Under the pieces are notes generated by a model. The model was not told the DNA's origin and did not search any database. It saw only the letters and a list, made by a program, of their open reading frames with translations. From Brotaphodocola sp003480315 (GTDB taxonomy: Bacteria > Bacillota > Clostridia > Lachnospirales > Lachnospiraceae), in NCBI RefSeq assembly GCF_964246085.1, contig NZ_CAXTPD010000015.1: a stretch of 64,000 bases of DNA; one strand, 5' to 3'. The position numbers and the translations under genes are program-made. Below are positions 49,277-62,700 of this stretch, in pieces. How positions within the stretch are numbered: the stretch's first letter is position 1; each line of letters opens with the position of its first letter.

Positions 49277-50164
49277 ATGCATTCAGAACGAGGACGCAAA
49301 GGTCTGCTTCTGATCGTCTGCGCATGGACGATTCTGGCAGCGGGACCGGCACTGACGGTTTATGGAGCCAGGACCGGGACAGAGACGCAGATCCGGCACT
49401 GGAACATCGGGGATACTGTTACACGAAAGATCGGGGGAACAGCATACCGTTTCCGCTGCATTGATCAGAATTATGCAGACCATATGGATTACCACAGAAA
49501 GGGAGCCTTGTTTTTGTGTGATGAGGTAATACCGGCCAACACCGGTTCCCATTATCAGTTTGAGACGCCGGAGGACGCTTCTCATGGTTATGTGTATGTT
49601 TCGGGACCGATCGTACGCTTTGGCGAAACCGCGGATTATAAATATTCCGCGATACGCACATGGCTTTCCGGCTCTGCAGAACAATTTTCAGATGCGGAAA
49701 TGGTGAATATCGGCGTGGAACGAGCTTATCAGGGGCAGACGGGAAGCGAATTGTGGGAGCAGTTTTCCGGAGATGAGCTGACTGCCAGATATCTGGGCAG
49801 CCAGAAGCTGGTGGATCAGCTGTTCATTCTTTCAGTGGACGAGGCATATCGCTACCGGAACTGGCTGTGGCGGTTTGGCCCGGTCAGAAAGCGGAATCCG
49901 GAGACGCAGATCAGTGAATTCTGTAAAGGCTACTGGCTCCGCACACCATGCAAAAGCGCAGAGGGCACTCAGGTCTATATCGTGGATCTGGTGCAGGGCA
50001 ATATCCGGCCGGAAAAGGTGCGGACTGACATGCAGGCGGCAGAAAGCGGTGTGCGGACTGACATGCAGGCGGCAGGAAGAGATGTGCGGACAACAGCAGA
50101 TCAGGAATTGCGTGTAACAGGAACAACAGGGGTGCGGCCGGCTTTTGTGCTGCCGCAGATGTAG
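49277..50164 (+). CDS. Exported DUF6273 protein
   Basis: 295 residues: signal peptide (about 1-32), then a lectin-like/DUF6273 domain: IGDTVTRKIGGTAYRFRCID, YKYSAIRTWLSGSAEQFSDA, and the family ending YWLRTPCKSAEGTQVYIVDL then GVRPAFVLPQM. Residues about 248-270 are an 11-residue repeat, VRTDMQAAESG, coded by a 33-base direct repeat at 50018 and 50051. GGAGAGGGGG six bases before the ATG is strong. It opens the surface operon, 15 bases before the next gene. Function unknown. Confidence 0.8.
   Translation: MHSERGRKGLLLIVCAWTILAAGPALTVYGARTGTETQIRHWNIGDTVTRKIGGTAYRFRCIDQNYADHMDYHRKGALFLCDEVIPANTGSHYQFETPEDASHGYVYVSGPIVRFGETADYKYSAIRTWLSGSAEQFSDAEMVNIGVERAYQGQTGSELWEQFSGDELTARYLGSQKLVDQLFILSVDEAYRYRNWLWRFGPVRKRNPETQISEFCKGYWLRTPCKSAEGTQVYIVDLVQGNIRPEKVRTDMQAAESGVRTDMQAAGRDVRTTADQELRVTGTTGVRPAFVLPQM
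50018..50083 (+). repeat. 33-base direct repeat in the DUF6273 gene
   Basis: Two tandem units beginning GTGCGGACTGACATGCAGG at 50018 and 50051; a partial third unit starts at 50084. It expands a linker before the conserved ending of the domain. Confidence 0.9.
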
Positions 50165-50178
50165 GATAAGGGGGATGT

Positions 50179-53100
50179 ATGAGAACTAGCAAAAAGAAAT
50201 TTTACAGGAAACGCCAGACAGCGTCTGCGATGGCAGTATTGCTTACTGTGCTTTCATCGGGAGTTTTTCCGGCCGGAATTGCCATGGCGGAAAATGCCGG
50301 CGGATGGATTCCGGAAGGAAGAGCCGGTCATGCAAGAGCAACCGAGAGTAATGTGAGTGCGGATTCTTCTGAAGCATTGGAGGAAGAGTGGGATGAGGAA
50401 GAGCTGGACGAGGATCTGGCAACGGCCTCTGACGCGATCCTGAGGTCAGAGCCTGCAACGCCATCCGATGCGGCCCAGTGGTCAGAGCCTGCAACGCCAT
50501 CCAATCTTTTGCTGCTGGCGGCACAGATTCCGGTAACCGGAGATCTGTGGGAGGACTGGAACGGCAATGTAAATTTTCCGGGAGAAGGAACAAGAGAGTC
50601 TCCCTATCAGCTTGAGACGCTTTCTCATCTGATGGGGCTGGCCGAGTCCGTTGCGGCCGGGAATGATTATGAGGGCTGTTATTTCGAACTGACGCAAAGC
50701 CTGGACCTTGGAGGAATTGCCATCAACCGCGGGGACTGGAATCCGATCGGCTGGTATCGCAGCCGCGCGGAAATGAGCGGAGAGGTTCCAACGCCATTTC
50801 GCGGGTATTTTGACGGATGCGGAAATACCATAACCGGATTGAAAATTGCCGGAGAACTTGACGGAAAAACAAATCTGGGTCTGTTTGGTGTGATCGATGG
50901 AGGCAGCGTAGAAAATCTGGAAATTCAGTGTGATCAGGTGCGGGGGCTGGATCAGGTCGGAATTCTGGCAGGAGCTGTGAAGAACGGCGCTGTGATCCGG
51001 AATGTGAGAGTATCCGGTTATGTGTATTCCAGACACAATGCGGGAGGTATTGCGGCAATGCTCTGCGGAAGCGGAAAAGGCACTTTGGCGGGAACGCAGC
51101 TTCAAGAGTCGGATGGATCGGTCATTGTGGAGAATTGCCGGGCAGAAGGAATTTCCATGAATGGTACAGAGAAGGATGGTGCTGTAGGAGGTATTGCAGG
51201 ACGTGCGGAGAAGGCTTACCTGATCGATAATGCAGTGATCACCCAGAACGGGGTGTCGGACCGGATCCAGGGGAAAGGATATGTAGGCGGGATCGCAGGA
51301 GTCATGACCTTGAGCGGCATTTATAATTCCTATGTGAACGGTACGATCGGTGGAAACGGAAGCCGTGCAGTGGGAGGTATTGTCGGAAAATATGAGAGCG
51401 GGAATCTGATACTGGCCCGCATGGCAGGAGCTGTTTCCAGAACCAACAACGGTAGTGCATCCCGGGAGGGAACCTTTGTGGGAACCCGTGACAGCAGCGC
51501 ACGGTTTACTTACGGAACAGAGCGTGACAGCCGTGTTTCTTATCTGTTTACCAATACGCTGGCGAAAGCAAAGCAGGTGTTTGGCAGTACGATTGACGGG
51601 GATAACCGGTTTGCGGAGGATGCGCACATCGGTTATTGGTCCGATCTGGAACGCAAGTTTAAAACGGTGGCGGGACAGATTGAATATGACTGCGGAGACC
51701 GCTTTTTCTACGAAGAACTGGAAGATGGCATCCGCTATATTGTTACCCAGAAGCTGGGGCGCGAATTTACCATGGAAGGCTATAAAAAGGATCTGCCGTT
51801 TACCATGGATCATTTTGCACCGGGCTTTATGGGGGAGCCGACCAGGGGCTATCTGGTCTATATTCCGCGAATTGATGCCAGAAATGCAAACGGTACCTAC
51901 GATACCGATGTGGCAGTGCTGTCTGCGATCTCATCTACGGGCAGCTCATACTACCGGGATATTGATAAAGACCACCCGTCTGCGATCAGGGCAGGGGGTG
52001 TGGTGACAGTGGCTACTGCACCGAAGAATACGGCAGAGGACCGTTACCAGATGGTAGTGGATCTCAATGAGACAGGAGGCGTAAAACCGCCAACTTATCT
52101 GGATGAGGACGAACAGGAACGGCCGATGCAGTATGTGAGCGGAGGTGCTTATTCATTTATCATGCCGGAGTGCGATACAGAGCTTCGCGCGGAATATGAA
52201 AAGGTGACGACAAGGCTGACGGCAGATCCAGCCGAAACGCGGATTTCGATTGTACAGACCCGCAGCGGAGACCGCAAAAGCCCGCAGATCGTGACAGAGG
52301 TAAAAAATGCGGAAGGGATCCTGATTGCCCGCTATGTGGACGGAAAACAGGATCACAGCGTAGAAGTGCAGCCGGTCCTGATCCATGCGGAGCATAACGG
52401 AAACGGGCAGACGGCGGACCGGACAGTGCGCTGGCTGGTCGATGATACCGATCTTCTGGAAAATCGTTCTGAGGCCGGTTATACCATGAAAGACGGACTG
52501 GTCATGCCCAATATGAATTCTGCTTTTATTACGAACATTGTAAACCGTGAAGTGAAGGCACAGGCGCAAAACCAGTACCGGGAGCCAATCCGCGACACGG
52601 TGTATACACGATATGGAGTGGTTTCCGCGGTGACCAATCCGGAAACATCGGTGAACCACCAGGCACTTTACGCAAACTGCCGTGTGACTGTAGAGTTTCA
52701 GATTGTAGACCTGACAACCGTGCGAGTGGAAACTCTGAGCTTAAATCAGGATGAGGTACAGTTCACAGTTACCAGACGGCTGACCGGAAGCTGTTATCAG
52801 CCGACAGAATCAATCACGGTTTCAGAGCCGGTGGTGCTGACAGCCGGTCTGGAGCCGGAGCATCCGTTTTATGAGCAGGTAAGCTGGAAGGATACGGAGA
52901 GCGGAAAGAACCTTCTTTTAGAACCGTCCGGGGCGAACCGGCAAAACTGCAGGCTTACCCCGGTGTGGGATCCGCAGGGACAGACCAATCCGGCCTGGAT
53001 CCAGAATCTGATCAACCGGGACCGTACTCTGAAAAAGGAAAAACCGCTGGAAAAGGTAAGTGGAACTGGCATTCTGGAAGAACTTGTGACTGCGGTCAGT

Positions 53101-53718
53101 GAAGACCAGACACATGGTCATATTCAGGCCATGTGCCGCGTGAAGATCGCATTTGTTACGGTAGATGAGACTGTGCCGAGAGTCAGCACGGGCGGGTCTG
53201 GCGGAGGCGGGGGTTCTTCAAAGGGCTCAGGAGGCGGCAAAAGCTCCACCGGTATGATTTCCGACGGAACGGCCGCTGTGGCAGGACCATCGCTTCCATC
53301 CTATGTTGTGACAGGAACCTGGATGCAGAATGCAGCCGGTCAGTGGACATTTGCAGATAAAGAGCGTGCCTATGCGAAGGAATGGGCAGCCGTTTACAAT
53401 CCGTATGCCGACAAAAGCGCTGGTCAGAGCGCGTATGACTGGTTCCGGTTCGACGAAAAAGGATTTCTGGTGACCGGCTGGTATCAGGATACCGACGGCA
53501 ACCGCTATTATCTGAATCCGTCCCCGGACGGAACTCAGGGGCGCATGCTGACGGGATGGAACTGGATCGATGGACAGTGCCTGTATTTTGAGGAGGAATC
53601 GAATGGAACACGCGGCGCGCTTCGGTGCAATGCAGTTTTGCCGGATGGAAAGCAGACCAATGAAGAAGGTGCGTGGATCTTAAACGGCGTGGTGCAGCGC
53701 CGGGAAAAAGGGCAGTAA
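50179..53718 (+). CDS. GLUG-repeat surface protein with cell-wall-binding repeats
   Basis: 1,179 residues. Signal peptide (about 12-36); acidic N-terminal linker with motifs ATESNVS, ATASDAI, ATPSDAA and ATPSNLL (residues about 53-112). Residues 125-430 form beta-helix-like GLUG repeats (WNPIGWYRS, TNLGLFGVIDGGSVENLEI, VGGIAGVMTLSGIYNSYVNG). Residues 430-1010 are further beta domains. A Gly/Ser linker (TGGSGGGGGSS, about 1,015) leads to C-terminal cell-wall-binding repeats (GFLVTGWYQDTDGNRYYLNP, RMLTGWNWIDGQCLYFEEE). It is secreted and probably wall-bound without a sortase site. It lies between the DUF6273 protein and the giant adhesin, with 14-15 base gaps, so it is one operon. Confidence 0.85.
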   Translation: MRTSKKKFYRKRQTASAMAVLLTVLSSGVFPAGIAMAENAGGWIPEGRAGHARATESNVSADSSEALEEEWDEEELDEDLATASDAILRSEPATPSDAAQWSEPATPSNLLLLAAQIPVTGDLWEDWNGNVNFPGEGTRESPYQLETLSHLMGLAESVAAGNDYEGCYFELTQSLDLGGIAINRGDWNPIGWYRSRAEMSGEVPTPFRGYFDGCGNTITGLKIAGELDGKTNLGLFGVIDGGSVENLEIQCDQVRGLDQVGILAGAVKNGAVIRNVRVSGYVYSRHNAGGIAAMLCGSGKGTLAGTQLQESDGSVIVENCRAEGISMNGTEKDGAVGGIAGRAEKAYLIDNAVITQNGVSDRIQGKGYVGGIAGVMTLSGIYNSYVNGTIGGNGSRAVGGIVGKYESGNLILARMAGAVSRTNNGSASREGTFVGTRDSSARFTYGTERDSRVSYLFTNTLAKAKQVFGSTIDGDNRFAEDAHIGYWSDLERKFKTVAGQIEYDCGDRFFYEELEDGIRYIVTQKLGREFTMEGYKKDLPFTMDHFAPGFMGEPTRGYLVYIPRIDARNANGTYDTDVAVLSAISSTGSSYYRDIDKDHPSAIRAGGVVTVATAPKNTAEDRYQMVVDLNETGGVKPPTYLDEDEQERPMQYVSGGAYSFIMPECDTELRAEYEKVTTRLTADPAETRISIVQTRSGDRKSPQIVTEVKNAEGILIARYVDGKQDHSVEVQPVLIHAEHNGNGQTADRTVRWLVDDTDLLENRSEAGYTMKDGLVMPNMNSAFITNIVNREVKAQAQNQYREPIRDTVYTRYGVVSAVTNPETSVNHQALYANCRVTVEFQIVDLTTVRVETLSLNQDEVQFTVTRRLTGSCYQPTESITVSEPVVLTAGLEPEHPFYEQVSWKDTESGKNLLLEPSGANRQNCRLTPVWDPQGQTNPAWIQNLINRDRTLKKEKPLEKVSGTGILEELVTAVSEDQTHGHIQAMCRVKIAFVTVDETVPRVSTGGSGGGGGSSKGSGGGKSSTGMISDGTAAVAGPSLPSYVVTGTWMQNAAGQWTFADKERAYAKEWAAVYNPYADKSAGQSAYDWFRFDEKGFLVTGWYQDTDGNRYYLNPSPDGTQGRMLTGWNWIDGQCLYFEEESNGTRGALRCNAVLPDGKQTNEEGAWILNGVVQRREKGQ

Positions 53719-53733
53719 GGTGGAAACGGGCGT

Positions 53734-56700
53734 ATGGAAAAACGAATGGGTCAAAAGAGAAAAAGCGTGAGGCAGATCGCAGCATGGCTTCTGGCCGTCA
53801 TCATGATCAGCGGGAAGCTGCTTCCGGTCATGACGCTGCTGCCGTGGAAAGCACAGGCAGCCCAGCAGGGAGATACCATCACAGCATATGGATCAGGTTT
53901 TCATCATTACTGTATTGATGGAGCCGGAGCGAACCGGGCGCTGATCGACGGGGATCTATACGAATACATCCTGCCATCAGAGACGCTCAGCCGGGAGGAG
54001 GCAGCACTGGTCTTCTGGGGAATGCTGACTCTGCAGGCCAGCTTCGGCAATATGCCGCAGATCAATGCTGCCATTCAGAATATCAATGCCGGGGCGGCGG
54101 CCCGGGGTGTCCCGGCCATCACCGGCTTTGTGACGGAACCGGATCTGAAACTGCTGATCCATTCGGCTGCCATACGGAACAAATATCCATGGCTGAAGTC
54201 GGTGCTTGAGCGGGAGGAGACATATCTGCAGATGGCTGGGCTGCTTGGAAGCGGAAATGCTGCATTGGGAGGAGATGTGCCTGCTGTGCTGCAGGGACAT
54301 ACCAATACCGGCAGTCCGGCACTCCTGGCTCCTTCCCAGAGCGTGGAGCGGCCGGGGGAATATATCCTGTCATTTGATCCTTCCGGCGCGGACTCAGAAT
54401 TTATTCGTAGTGTTCCGCTGAAATTTTCCGCTACCGGTGAAGAAGGGTCATTCAGTGAGCAGATTCCGGGCGGCTGGATTTGCCAGAAGACGGATACGGA
54501 TATCCGTCTGACCAGCACCGGAGCTGGCGGACTTTTATATCTGATGTTTGATGTGCGGGGCACCAGGTATGGGACCGGGGGCGGAACCTTTGCTTCTCCG
54601 GAAGAGGTGTATGAGCAGTGCCTGCAGATCTGGAGGTGCAGCCGCTGCGCGGGGACTCACCGCCAGATGTACAATGGCGCGGCACCGCTGGCGGCTCATC
54701 AGAGGCTGGCCTTTGTGGAGGTACAGGCACCGCAGCTTTGCTATTATGCAGGCGTTGGAGGAAGTGCGCCAGCCGGGGAAGATGGCAGCATGGCATTTGA
54801 AATTTACCGCCATGAAGAGGATTGGACTTCTTCCTATAATGTCCGCCTGAAAAAGCAGGACCATGAAACTGGCGCGCCTCTGGAGAGTGCTGTATTTTCC
54901 TTATATGAAAGATTTGATGACAAGGATGAGATTCATACGGACCGGGATGGAGCTGCTTATATTTATGCCGGTGGAGCACCTTATCAGAGTTATCACCGGG
55001 ATAATCCGGTGCTATGGGATGATTTCCAGTTTGTATCAGCTATGGTGACGGATACGAATGGAGAAGCAGAGAAAACAATAGAACATGGATATCATTATGA
55101 TAAGACGTTCTGTGACGGGCACCCGGCACCGGTTTTTGTTCCGGTACCGGAGGAGGAAGAGAATGAGGAAACCGGAGAGATTGAGAATCAGGCGGAAATT
55201 GATGCGGCAAAAGAAGAAAACCGCCGTCTGGCAGCACTTTGGCTGAACACTTGCGCTTCCTGTGAAACCTGGGCTTCGGGAGAGTTTTCCGGTGTTCATT
55301 TTCACTGGTACATGCCGGAAACAGATCCAGGGGAAATCAGGAGCATCGCATCTTCCGGCGGAGAAGAAGGAGAGACGCCTTCGGCGGGCACCACGGTTTC
55401 TGCTGAAGCAGACCGGGCGTTTCGCGATTCTGGATGTGGTGAGGATACACAGGAAACGTATGATCATTTTATTGCGCTGCAATACAGCTATGCTATAGCG
55501 GAGGATACGGCCAGGGAAGGTTACACCCTTCATGGAAACCACCGGGATGATCTGCCGGTAGAAGTCATTACGACGGACGCTTCCGAGAATGGGGCAAATG
55601 CGCATTTTGCCGGGCTGTACAGTCATGAGATCCGGATCAGCGACCAGTTTTTTGCAGAGTCGGCACAAACAGTACGGGAAGCAAGGAAGCAGGGCAGCAG
55701 CGGAAGGCTGGTTTCAGAAACTGAAGTGCCCAGTGTGCGAAAAGAGAGGCGTTCTATCTGGCAGAAAATCCGTTCCATTTTTTTTCCGGTGCAGACGGAT
55801 GAGGAACTGCTGATAGATGATCGAAGCACAGAAGCCGGTCAGGAAGCTTTAACAGAGTGGGCCAGTATGTCGAATGCGCAGGCAACAGTGTCGAATGCAG
55901 CCCTGGCGAAGCAGGACTATATGGCTGTGTCAGGTCAGCAAGAAGAACACTGGAAGCATACGGCGACAGAATCGGATGCGGAAGAGGAGGGCAGATCTCC
56001 GGTACCGTGGATTTTGAGACTGGATTTTTCACGTGGTGTGGAGAAAGATTCCGGAGAGAAGACAGCAAAATCGTTTCATGGAGATTTTAAATCAGACATG
56101 AGAAACAGGGACGTGGGCAGTGCGGATCTTTTCATGGATGCCTATCAAGGTGCCTTACATGTGCCAGGAAGCGGTCAGAAGATTACGGCTGGTCCGGCGG
56201 ACCGCTATAGTCATTGCAGTGACCGGGACGGGGAAGATGACTGGTGGCGGATCTATGATCACAGGACAGAAGGAGAGATCCATATCAATAAACGGGATAT
56301 GGATCTGAAATCAGGTGAGAATGACCGGTATGATTCCTATGGAGATGCGCAGGGCGATGCAGTTTTGGAGGGTGCGGTTTACGGTTTGTTTGCAGAGGAG
56401 AATCTGGTGCACCCGGATGGAAAAACCGGCGTGGTATACCAGAAAAATGATTTGGTGGCAGTGACATCCACCGACAAAAACGGAGATGCTTCGTTTCTGG
56501 CCTGTACAGAGGCACCGGGAAGGTTCTATAACTATGAAACCGGACAGATCGAAAACAGACCGGGCGGATGGAACCAGATGGCGCCGTCCAATCTTTATGC
56601 GCGGAATCAGAGTTTTGATGATTATACAGAAGACGGGCAGTACATAAGAAGCTATCCGGATTACCGTTTGAAAAATGGAAACTGCTGGATCGGCAGACCG

Positions 56701-59700
56701 CTTTTTATGGGAAGCTACTATGTAAAAGAACTGAGCAGGTCGGAAGGGTATGAACTGTCTGTAGGAAACAGAAAGGCTCCGTTTACCAATGCAGGACAGG
56801 AACTGGAAGCATCGGCAGGAACAGAACGGGAAGGTTATGCGGTGATCACGAAAGGCCTTTATGCGGAGCAGCAGGTGCAGTCTGGTGCCAGCGGCGCTTA
56901 TGGAGATCCGGCATTTCAGGAACTGTTTTTTCAGGTTTCCAGTGAAAAAAGCGGCGGATTTGATCTGGTATTTTCCGAAATACCGGAGGAAAGCAGGCTG
57001 TACCGGCTGGATACTCAGGTGAGGACAGAACCGGCCCAGATTGGAACAGGGCGTTTTACCGAGTCTGTGGAGACAGATCTGTTTGGCAGGCCGGTTTACG
57101 CTGTGACCGAATTTCAAGGCCAGTATCCGCGTTATGATGCGGATGGAACATTGCTCACCAGAGAACGTCCGGTCAGCCGGTCGGTGACGGACGCAGAGTG
57201 TGCGGCAGAAAAAGAACTGGACACTTCCCGTTGTGAAGCACTGATGAAGCGGCCCGAAGAGAATTTGAATGAAGATACGGTGCTGGAAATTTTAAGGAAG
57301 CCATTTCAGATGGAACAGCAGAACTTTGTCAAACAGAAACTGGAACTGATTCTGCGGGGCAATGGGAAGGGAACACCGAAACTGAGCGGCATTTCAGGTA
57401 CCGGTACCCGTTATACAACACTGGAACATCCGGTTTATGACACTGGATATCAAAGTGGAAAGGAGGTAAGCTTTGGATCTCCGGTTGTGACGCTTCAGAT
57501 TCCGCGTGTCCGGGAGAACGGAGAGGAAGTAACAGCAGGAGAATTGCTGGCATCCTTGCTGGATTATTATCAGAATCATGCGTATTACTCTTATGGAGGC
57601 CTGGATGGGATCCGGGAATTGGAAGATGCGTGGGAGGTTTCGGTTTATGCAGGCCGCATAGGAAATCCGGAATGTTTTTATGTACCGGAGAATGAGAAAA
57701 GGAGCGCAGCGTTTTATCTGAGAGTTCCATATGTGCCGGAGGAGACTTCTGAAACACCAAGATATAGCTATGCCGTATATACGGGGGAAGAAGAACCGGA
57801 AAGTTTTGGCATTTACACCGGTTTTCGGGCCGGAAATGAGGCGGGTGAAGGATTGGAACGAGTCTCTGCCGTACTGGTTCCGGATGCGCAGGCTGATTCG
57901 GATGGAAGTCTGGTGACCCGCTGTATTTCGGAAACTGTTTACTATGAACCGGGAGAAATTCCGCTGGATGCGAATGGAAAGCGTATTCCGAAAATCTGCT
58001 ATATGGAAGAAACCGTACCCGGTGAGACACAGAAATTGTATGGAAACTGGACTGAAATTCCGATAAACGGCCAGGCCGGAATCTGGCATGTGGAAAGCAG
58101 TTATACGGACTTCTATGGATCTTTGCATAATGATGAGCAAGGACAGGAATATCGCTTTAAGCTGGTATTACCGGGGCCGGAACAGGTGGTTCTGACAGCA
58201 GAAGAGGCGGCTATGCTTTCCGGAAACTGGGCTGCGGGGGATGTTATGGGCTGTGCTTCGTATTATCAGGTCGTGAAACAGGCGTCAGTGCGTGCGTGCC
58301 TGGATTATAAAGATGGAGCCACAGGAGAAGAAAACAGCTTTATAAAACATACTGTTCTGGTATATCCGGGACAGGAGGCGGTATGGCAGGATGGTCCTGG
58401 AAAACCGGGAAGCGGAACTCAGGCGGTTCCGGTGGCAGTAGAAGAGCGGAGTATCCGACAGAGAATCCGGGTGAGCAAGACCATTGAGAAAACGTCATAC
58501 CGGAATACCAGTTCTTATGCGGATGTACACGAAGACTGGTGGACCAGGCAGTATAACGGAAAAACGGCAGTAGAAAACTTCCGCTTTAAGGTATACTTAA
58601 AATCCAATCTTCAAAATCTGTACCGGAATGAGCAGGGAAATGTAATCTGGCAAGACCGAAAGGGAACGGAACGCACTTTTGAAGAACAGAAAAAGGCTAA
58701 TGATGCATTTCCGGAACGGGTAAACCAGATCTATACCAGGGTTTTGCACCGCACCGACCCATTGTACAAAAATGCGGAGGATGCGATAGTCTGCAATACA
58801 CAGCTTTATGCTTATCAGGATGGCCGGATTCAGGAACAGCAGGAACCTGGTGACACGGCACTGCTGGAAATGACGGAAGCGCTTGTGGAAGATGGAAAGA
58901 CGGTAAGAACCACAATGCGTCCAAATTATAAAAAATTTTTTGACGCCATAGATACGGCAAATCACGACAAGTGGGATGACGCGGCGCCGACCTACACCAG
59001 CTGGCGGCCAGTGGGCAATGCAGTTAACCGCAGCGAGGATACGATCTGGAATACCCGGGCTTCAGACCGGGTACGGCAATTTGCCATTACCTGGTATCTG
59101 GATGATGTGGCAGCAAAGTTCATACAGGCAGATGGAAACAGTATCTCTGGTGAGACTGCGTTTTCAGATGAGATTCTGGACCGTGCGATGCGGGAAGCCA
59201 TTGAGAAAGCGCAGAATTATTTAAAACCGTTTTTTGCCTATGATCTGGACGCGCTGTATGCCATTGCCTGGGATGAAGCACCGGGCGGCGGAGCAGACGG
59301 GGATCCGGCTACATTATCGGTGGATGTACCGGATCCGTCTGATGAAGAGATTTCTGAATATTATGGGATCTCAGCAATGCTTCCATACGGAACGTATGTG
59401 GTGGTGGAGCAGCAGCCAAAGGATGCCGGGCTTAAGGACTTTAAAAACAGACATTATGAAACAGACCAGCCAAAGGAAATCGAACTTCCAGCAGTTTATG
59501 CGGATGAGGCGGGCGCGCAGGCGTCCCCTGGAGTTCTGGATCCGTTTTATCGATACCAGGCTTCTTTTAAAGCGTCGGAACTGGAACGGCGCTACCAGAT
59601 CCGTTTTCTGGAAGAGTCCCGCGTACTTCAGGCTCATGGCAGCCGCGGGGACTTTGAAATTTATCCATATGGTCTGGAGATTGACCGGTTCCGGAATGGC

Positions 59701-62700
59701 GAGCCGGAAACTCTGGCGGCGGGCGATTTCGCGTCCCTGACCCAGTCGGCGTACCGCCCATTCCAGAACTACTATAATGAGGCGGACGATCGTACGGCGG
59801 CAGCTGTTTCGTATTATCTGAGTGAAGGACAGGACGGTCGGAAAGCTGTTTCGGAGGTATATCGTTACAGTTCGGTTTCTGAGCAGGCCTGCACGGCTGA
59901 CAATGTCAGCTATCCGGGAGGCGAGATGACAGAGGATAATATCCCGGGAGCCTGGTATCGGGACCGGGTGCCGGCCATGCAGGGTTCGCAGACAGCCTAT
60001 GACGGCAGGTATGCACCGATGCTGGTTCCGCATTCTGTGGTCATGGATGCAGAGAATACTTCCGAAGCTTCAGGATATGGCAATGTCCGTTTCCGCAACC
60101 GGCTTTACACCGCCAGACTGCGCCTGGAAAAACTGGATTCTGAGACTCATGAAAATATCCTGCATGATGGAGCGGTGTTTCGTATTTACGCAGCAAAGCG
60201 GGATGATGGATCAGATGGAGAAGGAAGAGTTCTTTTCTATGAAGAGGACACCCAGATCTGCGGTTCAAAAGAATTTCTGACAGCAATGGGAGCAGCAGAT
60301 ATCCGGCCTGTCTTGAGAGATGGCGGTATCTGGAACTGGCTGGCCGGATTTTGGAGCGCGGGAGCAGGACGGATGGACGAAACAGAATCTGTGGCAGCAG
60401 CTGTTAACGGAGCGGAAGCGTGTTATACAGGCGTGGTATCGGCCGGAACTCCAGTATGCGATGAGTCAGAGCAGATTCTTCTGGGGGACCGGTTTGGTCT
60501 GCAGACGGGAGTTATGAAAGCATTTGCGACCGTATGGGATGGACAGCCGGCAGATGCTTCGGAGCATCAGCTGCAGACGGTGGGATATCTGTATACTCCA
60601 CAGCCGCTTTCAGCCGGAACCTATGTCCTGTGTGAGACAAAAGCACCGGCAGGTTATGCCCGGTCAAAACCAGTGGCGCTGGAGATTTATTCGGATCAGA
60701 TTACCTATTATCAGAATGGAGAACGGGACAGCCGGGTGATTTCTGCAATTTATGAAGATGCAGCTGATGAACAGACCACCTATGGGACCAAGCCGCAGGA
60801 TCTGATTGATACAGCGCGCGTTTATCTGGAAAATGAGCCAATCCGTCTGCAGGTTGAAAAGCGCGCCATGCAGACAGAAGCCGGGGAGACTTTTTTGGAA
60901 CGGGATGCCGGTGAAAAAGACGCCTCTGAATATGCGTCCGGTGCGCTGATGACGCTGTTTGACGCAATTTCTATCACGCCGTCCGGTGACTCGCAGGATT
61001 TTACATATGAGGGACTGGTGATTTGCCGGGATGATGCGGGCCATGTGGAACGCATGTATGTAAAGGAAGGATACGGAGGAGCGAAAACAGAATTTCTCCC
61101 GGAGCAGGATGAAAACGGACGGCTTTATACGGTATCCTGGCCGGCCGGCGTGGACCGTTATGGCGAGATCATTCAGGCAGATGGAAATGTCTGGGATTCT
61201 GTTACGGTCATGCGCCCGGATACGGATATTTTGTACTATGATTTGAGTGATCTGAGCGTGAAAATTACACCTCAAACCGATGGAAAAGATGGACGATATC
61301 AGGCTTTTGCCTGGAAAGGAGCCTCAAAATTCCTGGAATTTGAGGGTGGGGACCTGACGAAGATTACATATGATGAAAAAGATAAAATACTGACTCTGGA
61401 TAAGGGAACACACGTGTATCATCTTGGAAGGGATGGAGCCAGGGATGCCCTGGTGGATCCCTATACCGGCATGGCCTATGTGGTCCGGGATTTTGACGGA
61501 ACCAATGGAAGCTGGGATCAGATTCGCGGCCGGGATGGAACCGGAGCCGGAAAGAAACAGGTGATGGTATGGCCGGTGAACATCCGCCGGGATGAGTATG
61601 GAAATGTGATTGCCAGAGATAAGATTACGACCTCTCGCATGGCAATAGTGGGCAGCGGAGAAACTGCGTATCTTACCGGCAGCTGGAAGTCAGATTCCGG
61701 AGAGGAAAGTCATCGGAAATCTTCTCTATCCAGAAATATGTACGGACAGAATCTGAATGATGAGATCCTTCTGGATGCTAATAATGGAAGTTTTGAAAAA
61801 ACGATGAATCCGGTCTATGACCGGCATGGCCTGACAGACTATTATCAGAAAAGTGAAGAGCGCTATGATAAGGCAACAGGACTGTATGACCGCAATGGAG
61901 AGTTTGTGCGTTCCCAGCTTTCGGATAATCTGGAAGCGGATAATCATGATGCGTATGCAGTGCAGGAACACAGTATGCTGATTGATGAGGAGCAAACACT
62001 TTTTCATCGGAAGGGCGAGGCATATGTGGTGGAAAATACCTGGATTTCATCGGAACAGTATCCCAATGATCCGTTTACATCCGTAAAGACAGGAGGACAG
62101 GGGGATATTCTGGAACGGGTACCAGCCGGCTGCTATATCATGGAAGAACTGAGGGCACCGGAGGGCTTTGTCAAGGCACTTCCCATGGGAATTTCTGTGG
62201 AGGAAACAGCTGAGACGCAAACAATAACGATGATAGATGAACCCGTCAGAACTGAATTTACCAAGATAAGTGGGGGAAACTCAGCGTTTGATTGTGGATA
62301 TGTTGAGAATGCGCTGCTTGGATTGTGGAAAGCGGAAGCCGAAAACGGAGAGGGGATGGAAACATCCGATCCGGTGATGGTCTGGACAACGGATGGAACA
62401 CCGCATTGTATCACACATCTTCCCGTCGGAACATACATCTGGAAAGAAATTCAGGTTCCATCCGGTTTTGTTTCTCATGATCCGGTTTTGGTATCGGTGA
62501 AGGAGTGTTCAGAAATTCAGCAATACGAGATGAAGGAGGATCACACAAAAATAGAGGTAGAGAAATACTGCCTGGAAAATGGGAAAGACTGTGCAGACGG
62601 AGAAATGGCAGTAGGCGGTGCCGGATTTACTTTGTACCCGGCAAAGCTGGATGATACAGGCAGTGTTTGCTATGAGGAAGGGCGGCCGCTGTACGAGGAA

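Noticed and set aside
50482..51813. A 443-codon open frame on the minus strand
   Set aside because: It lies opposite the GLUG-repeat protein, has no domain features and reflects that gene's codon bias. Similar long antisense frames at 43182-44258, 38508-39443, 44897-45781 and 56311-57117 were rejected for the same reason.
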